64,000 nucleotides of DNA from Paludibacterium denitrificans (lineage in GTDB: Bacteria; Pseudomonadota; Gammaproteobacteria; Burkholderiales; Chromobacteriaceae), in NCBI RefSeq assembly GCF_009707705.1, contig NZ_WLYX01000001.1, forward strand, positions 2,108,001 to 2,172,000, read 5' to 3'. A model generated the notes under the pieces. It saw only the letters and a list, made by a program, of their open reading frames with translations, was not told the DNA's origin and did no database searches. The position numbers were made by a program, and so were the translations under genes. Shown here piece by piece: positions 30,929 through 41,393 of this stretch (the first letter of the stretch is position 1; every line of letters begins with the position of its first letter).

Positions 30929-31873
30929 TTACTCTTCCGCTTCGGCATTGTGTGCCAGCAGGGCAGCATCCACTTGCTTGCGGTGCAGGTGCGGTGCAAA
31001 AAGTTCGATGAAAGTATAGGCAAAGCCGCGCAGATAAGCGTCCTTGCGGATACCAATCTTGGTGGTGGAGGCTTCGAACAGGTGGCTGGCATCGATACTG
31101 CGCAGCTTGCTGTCGCGTTCCGGTTCAAATGCCATGGTGGCGATGATGCCGATGCCAAGCCCCAGAGTGACGTAGGTCTTGATCACGTCGGTATCGATGG
31201 CTGTCAGCACCACGTTGGGTGTCAGACCCGCCTGCTCGAAGGCTTTGTTGATCTTGGAGCGCCCAGCAAAGGCAAAGTCATAGGTAATGATGGGGTAGGC
31301 GGTGATGTCGGCCAACGTAAGCGGGCGTTCCAGTGCCAATAACGGATGGCCTTCCGGTACGACTACGCTACGATTCCACTCATAGCAGGGCAGCATGGCC
31401 AGTTCCCGATACAGCGAAATGCCTTCGGTGGCGATGGCAAAATCGGCCTCACCCGTGACCACCATTTCGCAAATCTGGGTTGGGCTACCCTGTTTGATGG
31501 AGAGCCGCACCTTGGGATAGCGGCGGACAAATTCGGCAATGGTGCCGGGCAGGGCGTAGCGCGCCTGGGTATGGGTGGTGGCGATGGTGAGCGCACCTTC
31601 TGCCTCGCGGGCAAACTCGTCGCCGACGCGTTTCAGATTTTGTGCTTCGCGCAAGATCCGCTCGGAGATACGCAGTACTTCCTTGCCTGGCTCGGACACC
31701 GAGACCACACGTTTGCCGTTGCGGATGAATACCTGAATACCCAGTTCATCTTCCAGTAGACGAATCTGTTTGGAGATGCCTGGCTGCGAGGTATGCAGCT
31801 TTTCCGCAGCTTCCGAGACATTCAGTCCCTGTTTGGCCACTTCGACCAAATAGCGTAGTTGTTGTAATTTCAT
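30929..31873 (-). CDS. cysB: LysR-type regulator of cysteine synthesis
   Basis: CysB activates sulfate-assimilation genes and senses N-acetylserine/O-acetylserine. The N-terminal helix-turn-helix is MKLQQLRYLVEVAKQGLNVS...HTSQPGISKQI, and the effector domain includes ATTHTQARYALP, diagnostic of CysB/Cbl. The start is the ATG at 31873; an upstream in-frame start would add an unconserved 15 residues. It is divergent from cysH, with about 118 bases between, suited to direct control of the cysH-cysI genes. The frame is intact (315 residues). Confidence 0.95.
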   Translation of the reverse strand: MKLQQLRYLVEVAKQGLNVSEAAEKLHTSQPGISKQIRLLEDELGIQVFIRNGKRVVSVSEPGKEVLRISERILREAQNLKRVGDEFAREAEGALTIATTHTQARYALPGTIAEFVRRYPKVRLSIKQGSPTQICEMVVTGEADFAIATEGISLYRELAMLPCYEWNRSVVVPEGHPLLALERPLTLADITAYPIITYDFAFAGRSKINKAFEQAGLTPNVVLTAIDTDVIKTYVTLGLGIGIIATMAFEPERDSKLRSIDASHLFEASTTKIGIRKDAYLRGFAYTFIELFAPHLHRKQVDAALLAHNAEAEE

Positions 31874-31991
31874 TGTGCCAGTGCACCCATAAAACCTAGA
31901 GCAATTAAATACTAACACAATATTCTTTTAAGTTTATAAGAGGCTTGGGTAGGATGGGCGGCAACCCCAAATTGAGATCATGGAGCGCTCG

Positions 31992-32699
31992 ATGAGCCTG
32001 GATGAAAAAATTGCCCGCACGCAAGCCTTGTTGCGGGAAATCGCCGCGCAGCATCCTGATGCCGTGCTGGCCAACAGTTTTGGTGCCGAAGACATGGTCT
32101 TGACCGACCTGATTGCCCGTCTGGGCTTGTCGCTGGGCATCTTCAGCCTGGACACCGGGCGCTTGCCGGATGCCACTTACACGCTGATGCAGCAAGTGAA
32201 GGAGCGCTATCCGGCACAGCCGGTCACCGTGTATTTCCCGCAGACGGAGGCGACGGAAGCGTATGTCAACCTGCACGGGATTAACGGTTTTTACCAGAGC
32301 GTCGAGTTACGCAAGGCATGTTGTCACATCCGCAAGATCGAGCCACTCAAACGCGCCCTGGCGGGCAAGTCGGCCTGGCTGACCGGGCTGCGCCGCGAAC
32401 AGTCTCCGACGCGGCAGGATCTTGGGGATCGTGAATTTGATGCCGATCACGGCCTGATGAAATTTAACCCGCTGATCGACTGGAGCGAGAAAGACGTCTG
32501 GGACTACATCCACCAACATGAAGTGCCCTATAACGCCTTGCACGACCAGCATTATCCGTCCATCGGCTGTGCACCATGTACCCGTGCCATTACCCTTGGC
32601 GAAGATGTGCGCGCCGGGCGCTGGTGGTGGGAAAACCCGGAAACCAAAGAATGCGGCCTGCACGTCAAAGCTAGCCCGCTCAAGCGCCCCACTGTTTAA
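31992..32699 (+). CDS. cysH: Assimilatory adenylylsulfate reductase (CysH)
   Basis: This enzyme reduces APS (or PAPS) to sulfite. The PAPS-reductase fold shows NSFGAEDMVL and SLDTGRLP. The cysteine pairs KACCHIRK and GCAPCTRA are the [4Fe-4S] ligands of the APS-reductase subgroup, so APS is the probable substrate. The C-terminal ECGLH carries the catalytic Cys. The start at 31992 (MSLDEK) follows GGAG at a proper distance; an ATG at 31980 is less likely. It is followed by a hairpin of uptake-like repeats, then cysI. The frame is intact. Confidence 0.93.
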   Translation: MSLDEKIARTQALLREIAAQHPDAVLANSFGAEDMVLTDLIARLGLSLGIFSLDTGRLPDATYTLMQQVKERYPAQPVTVYFPQTEATEAYVNLHGINGFYQSVELRKACCHIRKIEPLKRALAGKSAWLTGLRREQSPTRQDLGDREFDADHGLMKFNPLIDWSEKDVWDYIHQHEVPYNALHDQHYPSIGCAPCTRAITLGEDVRAGRWWWENPETKECGLHVKASPLKRPTV

Positions 32700-32728
32700 G
32701 GTTGGCCGAAACCGCTTTCGGCCAACCT
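32699..32728. repeat. Inverted pair of uptake-like repeats between cysH and cysI
   Basis: AGGTTGGCCGAA starts at 32699, the last base of the cysH stop, and its complement TTCGGCCAACCT ends at 32728, with only 6 bases between the 10-base arms. This forms a strong hairpin but is inside a co-directional gene pair, so it would attenuate rather than end transcription. Confidence 0.85.
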
Positions 32729-32747
32729 GTTTGAAGGACACCCACCC

Positions 32748-34409
32748 ATGTACCGTTATGATGAAGTCGACGAACGCATCGTCAGAGAGCGCGTCGAGCA
32801 ATACCGCGATCAGACCCGCCGTTTTCTGGCGGGCGAACTGACCGAAGACGAGTTCCGGCCCTTGCGCCTGATGAATGGCCTGTACGTGCAGCGCCATGCC
32901 CCGATGCTGCGCGTCGCCGTGCCGTATGGCCATTTGCGCAGCGTGCAGTTGCGCAAACTGGCGCATATCGCCCGCACCTACGACAAAGGCTACGCCCACT
33001 TCACCACCCGCCAGAACGTGCAGTTCAACTGGCTTAAGCGCTGGAAACCGTGCCGGATATCCTGTCGGAACTGGCCGACGTGGAAATGCACGCGATCCAG
33101 ACCTCCGGCAACTGCGTGCGCAACACCACGACCGATGCTTTCGCCGGTGTGGCGGCGGATGAGCTGATCGACCCACGGCCGTATTGCGAGATCATCCGTC
33201 AGTGGAGCACGCTGCATCCGGAATTTGCCTTCCTGCCGCGCAAATTCAAGATCGCCGTGTCCGGTAGTGTGGAAGACCGTGCCGCGACGCTGGTGCACGA
33301 CGTGGGCTTGCACGTGGTGAAAAACAGCACCGGCGAAGTTGGCTTCCGCGTTTATGTTGGTGGTGGCCTTGGCCGTACGCCGATGGTGGGCGAGGTGGTT
33401 CGCGAGTTCCCTGCTCAGCCCGGCATATCCTCAGCTATCTGGATGCCATCCTGCGCGTCTACAACCGCTTTGGTAAGCGCGACAACAAATACAAGGCGCG
33501 CATCAAGATCCTGGTTAAAGCCCTGACGGCCGAGGCGTTTGCCGCCAAGGTTGAAGACGAATGGCAGCATCTCAAGGATGGCCCGACCACCTTGCGCGAT
33601 GTCGACATTGCCCATTACGCCAGCTTCTTTGCCGCTCCGGCGTATCAGGAGCTACCGTCCAACCCGTCAGAATTTCAGCAGCAGTTGGCCGAAGATCGTG
33701 CCTTTGCCCGTTGGGTGCAACGCAACACCCATGCTCACCAGCACGCAGGCTACCGCTCCGTGGTGCTGTCGCTGAAGAAAACCGGCGTGCCGCCGGGCGA
33801 TATCACCGCCGAACAGATGGAAGCGGCCGCAGCTTGGGCCGATCGCTTCGGCTTTGGCGAACTGCGTGTCTCGCATGAACAGAACCTGATCCTGCCCGAC
33901 GTGCGCGAGCAAGACCTGTACGAGCTGTGGCAGCTGGCCAAGCAACATGGCTTTGCCACCCCCAATATTGGCTTGCTGACCGACATCATCTGCTGCCCGG
34001 GCGGTGATTTCTGCTCGCTAGCCAATGCGCGCTCCATCCCGGTAGCCGAGGCCATCCAGCGCAAGTTTGACGATCTGGATTACCTGTTTGATCTGGGGGA
34101 CATCGACTGCAACTTCTCCGGCTGCATGAACGCCTGCGGCCATCACCATATCGGCAACATCGGCATCCTGGGGTGGATAAGAACGGTGAGGAGTGGTACC
34201 AGATCACTCTGGGCGGCAGTCAGGGTAGTCAGGCGACCATCGGCAAGGTGATTGGCCCGTCGTTTGCGCAGGCCGACGTGCCGCTGGCGTTTGAAAAAAT
34301 CATGTCGGTTTACGTAGAGCAACGCCCGGAAGGCGAGCACTTCATCGAAACGGTACGCCGAATCGGCCTCGACCCCTTCAAGGAGCGTGTCTATGCAAAA
34401 CATCATTAA
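32748..34409 (+). CDS. cysI: Sulfite reductase, ferredoxin/hemoprotein type, three disruptions
   Basis: This siroheme- and [4Fe-4S]-containing reductase converts sulfite to sulfide; it is of the nitrite/sulfite reductase family of about 555 residues. Tandem ferrodoxin-like halves are seen (FTTRQNVQFNW; TSGNCVRNTTTDAFAG). The cluster ligands are in CCPGGDFCSLA and CNFSGCMNACGHHH. Breaks are at 33032-33039 (exact GCTTAAGC; QFNWPALETVPDI), 33413-33419 (REFLPARHILSYL) and about 34167-34174 (ILGVDKNGEEW; one G lost beside a CCTGG). The stop of the enzyme overlaps the DUF934 gene. Confidence 0.93.
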
Positions 34410-34890
34410 AGACGGTCAGTTGGTTGACGATAACTGGCAACTGCTGCGTCCCGATGAAAACGGTGTACTGCTTCGCTGTGGCCGACGAGCAGGATGTCAT
34501 CGTGCCGCTCGCTTCCTGGCTGGCGGCACGCGAGGCATGGTTGGCACGTGGCGGCCAGACAGCAGTGTGGTTGTCGCCCTCCGATGACCTCACCTTGCTC
34601 CGCCCGGACCTGCCATCCTTGCCGCTGATTGCGATCGATTTCCCGTCCTTTACTGACGGACGCGGCTATAGCTTGGCGCGATTGTTGCGTGAACGCTACA
34701 CTTATGCTTAAACGAACTGAGAGCGCTGGGCGATATCTGGCAGGACTTGGTGCATTACCTGTGGCAAGTAGGCTTTAACGCCTTTGAAATAAAGCATGGC
34801 AAGAATCTGCAGGATGCGGTCAAAGGCTATGACACCTTCTCCGAACGCTATCAGGCCACGTGGCGGCAGCCGTTGCCGTTGTTTCGCTAA
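34393..34890 (+). CDS. DUF934 protein of the sulfite reductase operon, two disruptions
   Basis: This is a DUF934 family protein of about 165 residues, widely found immediately after cysI in beta- and gammaproteobacteria and thought to assist sulfite reduction. Conserved features are DGRGYSLARLLRERY and GDIWQDLVHYLWQVGFNAF. The start ATG at 34393 is inside the end of cysI, so translation is coupled. Breaks are at 34470-34476 (NGVLPAVADEQ) and 34706-34713 (YTYAGELRALGD; GCTTAAAC). Both are expected GCCGGC. Confidence 0.87.
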
Positions 34891-34999
34891 ACGTATCGCA
34901 GAAAAATAATGTGTTGTTTTTTTGTTACGGAATGCGCGCCGCACAATGAAAAATGATGTTTTTATACAACATTTTCGTTTAACGTCGGGTGAAGCTGTG

Positions 35000-35028
35000 T
35001 TGACACCGGGTTGCGGCATTCCTATAGT
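35000..35028 (+). promoter_or_regulatory. Strong sigma-70 promoter of the rmpM gene
   Basis: TTGACA, a 17-base spacer and TATAGT match the housekeeping consensus almost perfectly. The start codon is about 110 bases downstream, so the mRNA has a long leader. This suits an abundant outer membrane protein. Confidence 0.8.
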
Positions 35029-35144
35029 CCCGACTAACTGCATAAACACAGCTTGGCGAGTACCCTGTTGTTTGCAGTAGAATCGTTAAGTGTGGTCTTT
35101 GCGCCTTTACGCATTACCAATTCATAGATTAAAGAGGGAATAAC

Positions 35145-35809
35145 ATGACTAAACAGCTGAAACTGAGCGCCCTGGTTGCCGCTCTGCTGGTTTCCGCTAG
35201 CGCGTTTGCTGCTAAACCGGGTTATACCGCAGACCAATCGACCGATGCCGTTACCCGCAACAACTACGGCGAATGCTGGAAAACCACCTATTTCGACAAA
35301 GCCAAAGACGGTTTGGTTGAATGCGGTGATGCAGTAGCGGCCAAACCGGTCGTTGCAGCCAAGCTCTGGTTGCTGTTAAGGAAAAATACACCCTGTCCGC
35401 CAAGGTGTTGTTCAACTTCAACAAGTCCACCCTGCGCGCTGATGCCAAGAACGAACTGGACCCGCTGGTTGCCAAGCTGAAGTCCTACAACGGCGAAAAC
35501 CACCTGAATGGTGTTGAAGTTGACGGCTTCACCGACTTCCCGGGTTCTGAAAAGTACAACCTGGCCCTGTCGCAAAAACGTGCTAACACCGTTAAGGACT
35601 ACTTCGTCGCTGCTGGCGTACCGTCTGAAAAAGTGACCGCCGTTGGTAAGGGCAAAGCTGAAGCCAAGATGACGGAAGAGTGCAAGGCCAAGTTCCCGAA
35701 ATACGCCAAGAACAAGAAGCAGAATGCTGCTATCAAGGCTTGCATCGAGCCGGATCGTCGCGTAGAAGTTGTTATCGACGGTGTGAAGGAATCCACCGTT
35801 CAGCAATAA
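35145..35809 (+). CDS. rmpM: RmpM-like OmpA-domain outer membrane protein, one disruption
   Basis: The N-terminus (MTKQLKLSALVAALL, then RNNYGECWKTTYFDKA and VECGDAV) strongly resembles Neisseria RmpM (class 4 protein), which anchors porins to peptidoglycan. The signal peptide ends at AFA. A Pro/Ala/Val hinge follows, then an OmpA-type peptidoglycan-binding domain (VLFNFNKSTLRADAK, VDGFTDFPGSEKYNLALSQKRA, CIEPDRRVEV). The frame breaks at 35363-35364 in the hinge; GCCGGC shortened to GC would explain it (AAKPALVAVKEKYTL). A clear promoter and a terminator frame it as a single-gene unit. This protein is the best evidence for Neisseriales. Confidence 0.92.
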
Positions 35810-35824
35810 GCCTGATGGCTGTTG

Positions 35825-35858
35825 CAAAAAAAGCCCCACAATGTGGGGCTTTTTTGTT
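35825..35858 (+). terminator. rmpM terminator
   Basis: The stem AAAAAGCCCCACA/TGTGGGGCTTTTT has a 2-base loop and lies 15 bases after the stop. The A-run and T-run make it bidirectional. Confidence 0.92.
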
Positions 35859-35939
35859 TTTGCATCACCGGGTTAACGGCTGGACGGTGTAGACCCCCGA
35901 CGGCTACAATCAGAAGTTTTCAGGAAGCAAGACGGCGAA

Positions 35940-36876
35940 TGCAGGTATTTCTTGGAGATCCGCGCGGTTTCGGGCTTTCGGGCTGTGCCCTGACGATTGG
36001 CAATTTTGACGGTGTTCATCTGGGACACCAGAAGATGCTTGCCCGCCTGAAACAGGAGGCGCAGGCCCGGGGGCTGCCGACGGCCTTGCTGACTTTTGAG
36101 CCGCATCCCCGCGAATTTTTTGGCCGTGCCAATCCTCCCGCCCGCTTGTCGACGTTACGCGACAAATTCTCCTTTCTGCAGCGACTGGGTTTGCTGGATT
36201 ATGTTTTCGTCTATCGCTTCAATCAGAGTTTTTCCCGCATGCTTAGGCCGGAGATTTTATCCATCAGGTGCTGGTGACGGAGTTGAAGACGCGTTACTTG
36301 CTGATTGGCGATGATTTTCAGTTTGGCGCTGATCGTAAGGGGGATTTTGCATTGCTGTCCGCCTGTACCGACTTTGTGACGGAGGCGATGCCGTCCGTGC
36401 TGGTCCAAGGTGAGCGGGCGTCCAGTACGCTGGTACGTGAACGACTGGCCTTGGGTGATATGGATTCGGCCGCGACCTTGCTGGGGCGTGTGTACCAGAT
36501 TTCCGGCAAAGTGGGGCATGGCAAGAAGCTGGGGCGTACCATCGGTTTCCCGACGGCCAATGTGCATTTGCCGCATCTGAAGCCAGCGTTGCAGGGCGTG
36601 TTTGTGGTCGAGGCGGATACGCCATACGGCCGGTTGGGCGGCGTGGCCAGCCCGGGACTTAATCCTACCGTGAGTGATACGCCGGATTACAAGCTGGAAG
36701 TGCATCTGTTTGATTTCTCCGGCAACCTGTATGGTCAGCGCATTACTGTCCGTTTCCTGAAAAAATTGCGCGATGAAGCGCGTTATGATGATTTTTCCGC
36801 ACTGGTGGCCCAGATCGAACTGGACGCGGCCAGTGCCAAAACCTATTTGACCAGTTTGCAACGAGAGCAGGCATGA
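35940..36876 (+). CDS. ribF: Bifunctional riboflavin kinase/FAD synthetase, one disruption
   Basis: RibF makes FMN and FAD from riboflavin. The N-terminal adenylyltransferase has [14 protein letters not shown]; the C-terminal flavokinase has [11 protein letters not shown] and LNPTVS. The frame breaks at 36241-36248 ([15 protein letters not shown]), where GCTTAGGC replaces GCCGGC. The start is the ATG at 35940. The stop overlaps the ileS start by 4 bases, as expected of the conserved ribF-ileS-lspA-ispH cluster. About 312 residues, normal. Confidence 0.94.
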
Positions 36877-39659
36877 GCATCGACTACCGTAAAACCGTCA
36901 ATCTGCTGGATACCCCGTTCGCCATGCGAGGGGATCTGGCTAAACGTGAACCGGCGTGGGTCAAGCGCTGGCAGGAAGAAAAACGTTACGAAAAGCTGCG
37001 CAAGCTGACAGCCGGACGTCCCAAGTTCATCCTGCATGATGGCCCCCCGTATGCCAACGGCGATATTCACATCGGTCACGCGGTCAACAAGGTGCTCAAG
37101 GACATGATTGTCCGCTCCAAGACGCTGGCGGGTTTTGATGCGCCCTACGTGCCGGGCTGGGACTGCCATGGTTTGCCGATTGAATTGATGGTGGAAAAGC
37201 TGCACGGCAAGGAGATTCCGGCTGCCAAGTTCCGCGAGCTGTGCCGCGAGTACGCCAAAGAGCAGATCGCCCGCCAGAAGAAGGATTTCATCCGTCTGGG
37301 GGTGCTGGGCGACTGGGATAATCCGTACCTGACGATGGACTTCAAAACCGAAGCCGACATCGTGCGTACGCTGGGCAAGATTTACGAAAACGGCTACCTG
37401 TTCAAGGGCGAGAAGCCGGTGCACTGGTGTATCGAGTGCGGCTCGGCGCTGGCCGAGGCGGAAGTGGAATATGAAGATCGCACCTCGTCGTGCGATTGAT
37501 GTGGCGTTCAAGGCGCTGGATGGTGAACGTGTGGCGCAGGCGTTTGGTCTTTCGGCCAACGTGGACGATGCCTATGCGGTGATCTGGACCACCACGCCGT
37601 GGACCTTGCTAAACCAACCAGGCCGTGGCCGTGAGCGCCAGCCTGACCTATCAGCTGATCGATACCCCCAAAGGCAAGCTGATTCTGGTCAAAGAGTTGG
37701 CCGAAGCCGCGCTGGAACGCTATGGTTTTGCCGGTAGCGCGGTATTGGCGGAAACCACTGGCGCCAAGCTGGAACATCTGCGTCTGCAACATCCGTTCTA
37801 CGCTCGCGTGGTGCCGGTGATTTGCGGCGATCACGTGACGACCGATGCCGGTACCGGCCTGGTTCATACCGCCCCGGCGCATGGTCTGGAAGATTATCAG
37901 GTCGGTTTGCTGTATCAGCTGCCGATCGACAATCCGGTTGCCGATGACGGTCGTTACAAGTCGACCACCGAACTGTTTGCTTAACTTGTCGGTGTGGGAC
38001 GCTAACCCGAAAGTGATCGAAACGTTGGCCGAACGTGGCGCGCTGGTGCACCAGACCAAGCTGCTGCACAGCTACCCGCATTGCTGGCGTCACAAAACCC
38101 CGATTATTTTCCGTGCCACCGCGCAGTGGTTCATCGGCATGGACAAGGTCGGGCATGGCGGGCATACCCTGCGTGCGCGTGCCAATCAGGCCGTGGACTC
38201 CACCGAGTTCTTCCCGTCCGGGGGCGTGCACGCCTTGAGGCCATGATCGGCAATCGCCCGGACTGGTGCGTGTCGCGCCAGCGTAACTGGGGTGTGCCGA
38301 TGACCTTCTTTGTGCACAAGGAAAGTGGCGAACTGCATCCGCGTTCGGCCCAGCTGCTGGAAGAAGTCGCCCTGCGTATCGAGCAGCAGGGGATCGAAGC
38401 TTGGTTCAGCCTGGATGCCAAGGAGCTGCTGGGCGACGAAGCCGAACAGTACCGCAAGCTGAGCGATACGCTGGACGTGTGGTTCGACTCTGGTTCCACC
38501 CATTTTGCCGTGCTGAAGCAGCGCCCGGAACTGGCATGGCTTAGCTGATTTGTATCTGGAAGGCTCCGACCAGCACCGCGGCTGGTTCCAGAGCTCGATG
38601 CTGACCGGTTGCGCCACCATTGGCCGTGCGCCGTATCAGCAGCTGCTAACCCACGGTTTCGTCGTGGATGGCAAGGGCCTGAAGATGTCCAAGTCCAAGG
38701 GCAACGTCGTGGCGCCGCAAAAGGTCAACGACAGCCTGGGCGCGGATATTCTGCGGTTGTGGGTGGCTTCCACCGATTACTCCGGCGAACTGGCGATTTC
38801 CGATGAAATCCTCAAGCGTGTGACGGAAAGCTATCGCCGCTTGCGCAACACCTTCCGCTTCCTGCTGGCCAACCTGTCGGACTTCGATCCGCTGGAAAAC
38901 GCCGTACCGTTGGCCAAGCTGCTGGAAGTCGATCAGTACGCCCTGCACATGGCGCGTACCTTGCAGGAAAAAGTGGCAGGTGAACTGTATCCGCGTTATG
39001 CCTTCCACTTTGCCGTGCAGGAAATCGTCAATTACTGCTCGGAAGACCTCGGTGCGTTCTATCTGGACGTGTTGAAAGACCGGCTGTACACCACGCAGGC
39101 CGACAGCCACGCGCGCCGCAGTGCGCAGACGGCGCTGTACCACATCACCCGCAGCCTGCTGTTGCTGGTTGGCCCGATCCTGTGTTTCACCGCGGACGAA
39201 GCCCGGGAAGTGCTGACCAAGAGCGGCGAAGAATCCACGCTCTATCACACCCGGCACGAGTTCCCGAGCCTGCCGGAAGCGGCCGAGCAGCAATTGGTGG
39301 CCAAGTGGCAGTCGATTCGCGACTTCCGCGCGCAGGTCAACAAGGAAATCGAGGCGCTGCGCAGTGCCGACAAGCTGGGCTCATCGCTGCAGGCCGAGCT
39401 GGACATCGAAGCCAATGGCGATTTGCTGCAACAGCTGCAAAGCTTGGGCGATGATCTGAAGTATGTCCTGATCGTATCGCGGGCGACGGTGAAGGAAGGT
39501 CCGGCTACGCGTATCACCGTGACCCCGTCCAGCCATGCCAAGTGTGACCGCTGCTGGCATTACCGTGCCGATGTGGGCAGCCATGCTTACCATGGCGCGG
39601 TGTGTGGCCGCTGTGTCGATAATATTGATGGCAAGGGCGAAAGCCGTCTGCACGTTTGA
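36873..39659 (+). CDS. ileS: Isoleucyl-tRNA synthetase, five disruptions
   Basis: This class I aminoacyl-tRNA synthetase of about 929 residues is essential. [10 protein letters not shown] (HIGH) and KMSKSKGN (KMSKS) are present, the editing domain has [14 protein letters not shown], and the C-terminal zinc knuckle has CDRCWHYR...CGRCV. Breaks are at 37487-37493 (DRTSPAIDVAF), 37608-37614 (TLPANQA; GCTAAAC), 37979-37985 (LFAGLSVWD; GCTTAAC), 38218-38221 (CCTGG to CCGG in FPSWGRARLE) and 38539-38545 (LAWPADLYLEG; GCTTAGC). Three GTTGGCCGAA copies lie inside (37551, 37696, 38024). Five breaks in an essential gene are not credible biology. Confidence 0.96.
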
Positions 39660-39733
39660 GCCCGTGGGCCGTGCCGCCGTCGTCTGGTGTCAGGCGAGGG
39701 CGGCAGCGGCTGTGAGCGCGTGAAAGTATTTTG

Positions 39734-40235
39734 ATGGAATCTGTAATGAGCATGCCGCAAGCCAAAGGTTGGCCGAAATGGCTGGGACTCGCGCTGTTGG
39801 TGATTGTGCTGGACCAGCTGTCCAAACTCTATTTCAACGGCCATTACCAGTTTGGAGAAATGCGCGAGGTGATTCCCTGGCGTGTTCAACTTCACCTTGC
39901 TCTACAACCCCGGTGCGGCCTTCAGTTTTCTGGCGGATGCCGGTGGCTGGCAAAAGCATCTGTTCAGCCTGCTGGCTTTTGCCGTATCCGGCTGGCTCGG
40001 GTTCAATATCATCAAGGGGCGTTTCAGCGGCCTGATGAATCTGGCGGCGGCGTTCATCATGGGCGGTGCGCTGGGTAATGTGATCGACCGCATGGTGTAT
40101 GGCCATGTGATCGACTTTATCCAGATTCACTACTATGCCAGCTGGTATTACCCGGCGTTCAATCTGGCTGATTCCTTTATCTGCGTGGGTGCCGCGCTGA
40201 TGGTGATCGATAGCCTGAAAAAGCCGCAACACTGA
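39734..40235 (+). CDS. lspA: Lipoprotein signal peptidase, one frameshift
   Basis: LspA cleaves lipoprotein signal peptides at the lipobox Cys. It has four membrane helices; the catalytic aspartates are in [15 protein letters not shown] and [11 protein letters not shown]. The frame changes at about 39875-39880, where CCCGGC seems to have gained a T ([21 protein letters not shown]). It lies between ileS and ispH, the usual order. A GTTGGCCGAA copy at 39768 encodes GWPKWLG near the N-terminus. Confidence 0.93.
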
Positions 40236-40299
40236 TTCCACCCTGAGCGGGCCGCTGGCGACACTGCCGCGGTCCGCTGTCATTTTGCAAGGACCTCTG

Positions 40300-41226
40300 A
40301 TGACCAAGACCATCATGCTGGCCAATCCGCGTGGCTTCTGCGCCGGGGTGGACCGTGCCATCGCGATCGTGGAGCGCGCCTTGTCGCTGTACGGAGCGCC
40401 CATCTATGTGCGGCACGAAGTGGTGCACAACCGTTTTGTGGTGGATGACTTGCGCGCCAAAGGTGCCATTTTCATCGAGGACCTGCACGATGTGCCGGTG
40501 GGGTCGACACTGATTTACTCGGCCCACGGCGTGCCGTTGTCCGTGCGCGAGCAGGCCGAGCAGATGGGCTTGCGCGTGTTTGATGCGACCTGTCCGCTGG
40601 TGACCAAGGTGCATGTCGAGGTCAAGCGCATGCACAAGGCAGGCATGGAGATCATCATGATCGGCCATGAGGGACATCCGGAAGTGGAAGGCACCATGGG
40701 CCGGGTGGCTTCCGGTATGTATCTGGTGGAAAGCGTGGAGGACGTTGCCACGCTACAGGTACGCAAACCGGAAGCACTGGCTTATGTCAGCCAGACCACG
40801 CTGTCGGTGGACGAAACGCGCGACATCATCGCCGCGCTCAAGGCGCGTTTTCCGTTGATCAATAGCCCGAAGAAAGACGACATCTGCTATGCCACGCAGA
40901 ACCGGCAGGATGCGGTAAAGGAACTGGCGGCCGATTGCGACCTCATCATCGTGGTGGGCTCGCCCAACAGCTCCAACTCCAATCGCTTGCGCGAAGTGGC
41001 CGCCTTGCGTGGCGTGGAGGCCTATATGGTCGACAATGCCAGTTTGTTGCAACCGGAATGGTTTGACGGCAAGCAGCATGTTGGCGTTACCGCGGGCGCC
41101 AGCGCACCGGAAGTGCTGGTGTCTGCCGTGGTGAAGCAGATCAAGGCCTATGGCGCGGAGTCGGTCTCCGAACTGGATGGCGTCAAGGAATCCACGGTCT
41201 TTGCCCTGCCGCCTGCCTTGCGTTAA
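40300..41226 (+). CDS. ispH: 4-hydroxy-3-methylbut-2-enyl diphosphate reductase
   Basis: IspH is the last enzyme of the MEP isoprenoid pathway, an iron-sulfur protein that makes IPP and DMAPP. The three cluster cysteines are in [20 protein letters not shown] and a later cysteine region near [17 protein letters not shown]. The EGTMGR and [10 protein letters not shown] motifs are conserved. The start is the ATG at 40300 after AAGGACC. 308 residues, intact, with no GCCGGC-type lesion. An inverted pair of uptake-like repeats follows. Confidence 0.96.
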   Translation: MTKTIMLANPRGFCAGVDRAIAIVERALSLYGAPIYVRHEVVHNRFVVDDLRAKGAIFIEDLHDVPVGSTLIYSAHGVPLSVREQAEQMGLRVFDATCPLVTKVHVEVKRMHKAGMEIIMIGHEGHPEVEGTMGRVASGMYLVESVEDVATLQVRKPEALAYVSQTTLSVDETRDIIAALKARFPLINSPKKDDICYATQNRQDAVKELAADCDLIIVVGSPNSSNSNRLREVAALRGVEAYMVDNASLLQPEWFDGKQHVGVTAGASAPEVLVSAVVKQIKAYGAESVSELDGVKESTVFALPPALR

Positions 41227-41245
41227 GCCGTTGCGGTTGGCCTGA

Positions 41246-41311
41246 AGGTTGGCCGAAGTCGTTAGCTGCTACAGCCCGCCCTGATGCGGGCTGTTTCTTT
41301 TCGGCCAACCC
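41246..41311. repeat. Inverted uptake-like repeats enclosing a second hairpin
   Basis: GTTGGCCGAA at 41248-41257 and TTCGGCCAAC at 41300-41309 flank an inner stem (ACAGCCCGC/GCGGGCTGT, 41271-41294) followed by a short T-run. This nested structure ends ispH; the htpG promoter begins 17 bases after it. Confidence 0.8.
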
Positions 41312-41327
41312 TGACTGGCTTGCGGGT

Positions 41328-41354
41328 ATTGAAAAGTGCGGTTGTGCCCCTATC
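41328..41354 (+). promoter_or_regulatory. Sigma-32 heat-shock promoter of htpG
   Basis: ATTGAAA, a 12-base gap and CCCCTAT match the RpoH consensus CTTGAAA-N12-14-CCCCAT-T. It is about 40 bases upstream of the htpG ATG. Confidence 0.75.
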
Positions 41355-41393
41355 TGCAAAGCCATTGTTCACCAACTAACGTTGATACTGACC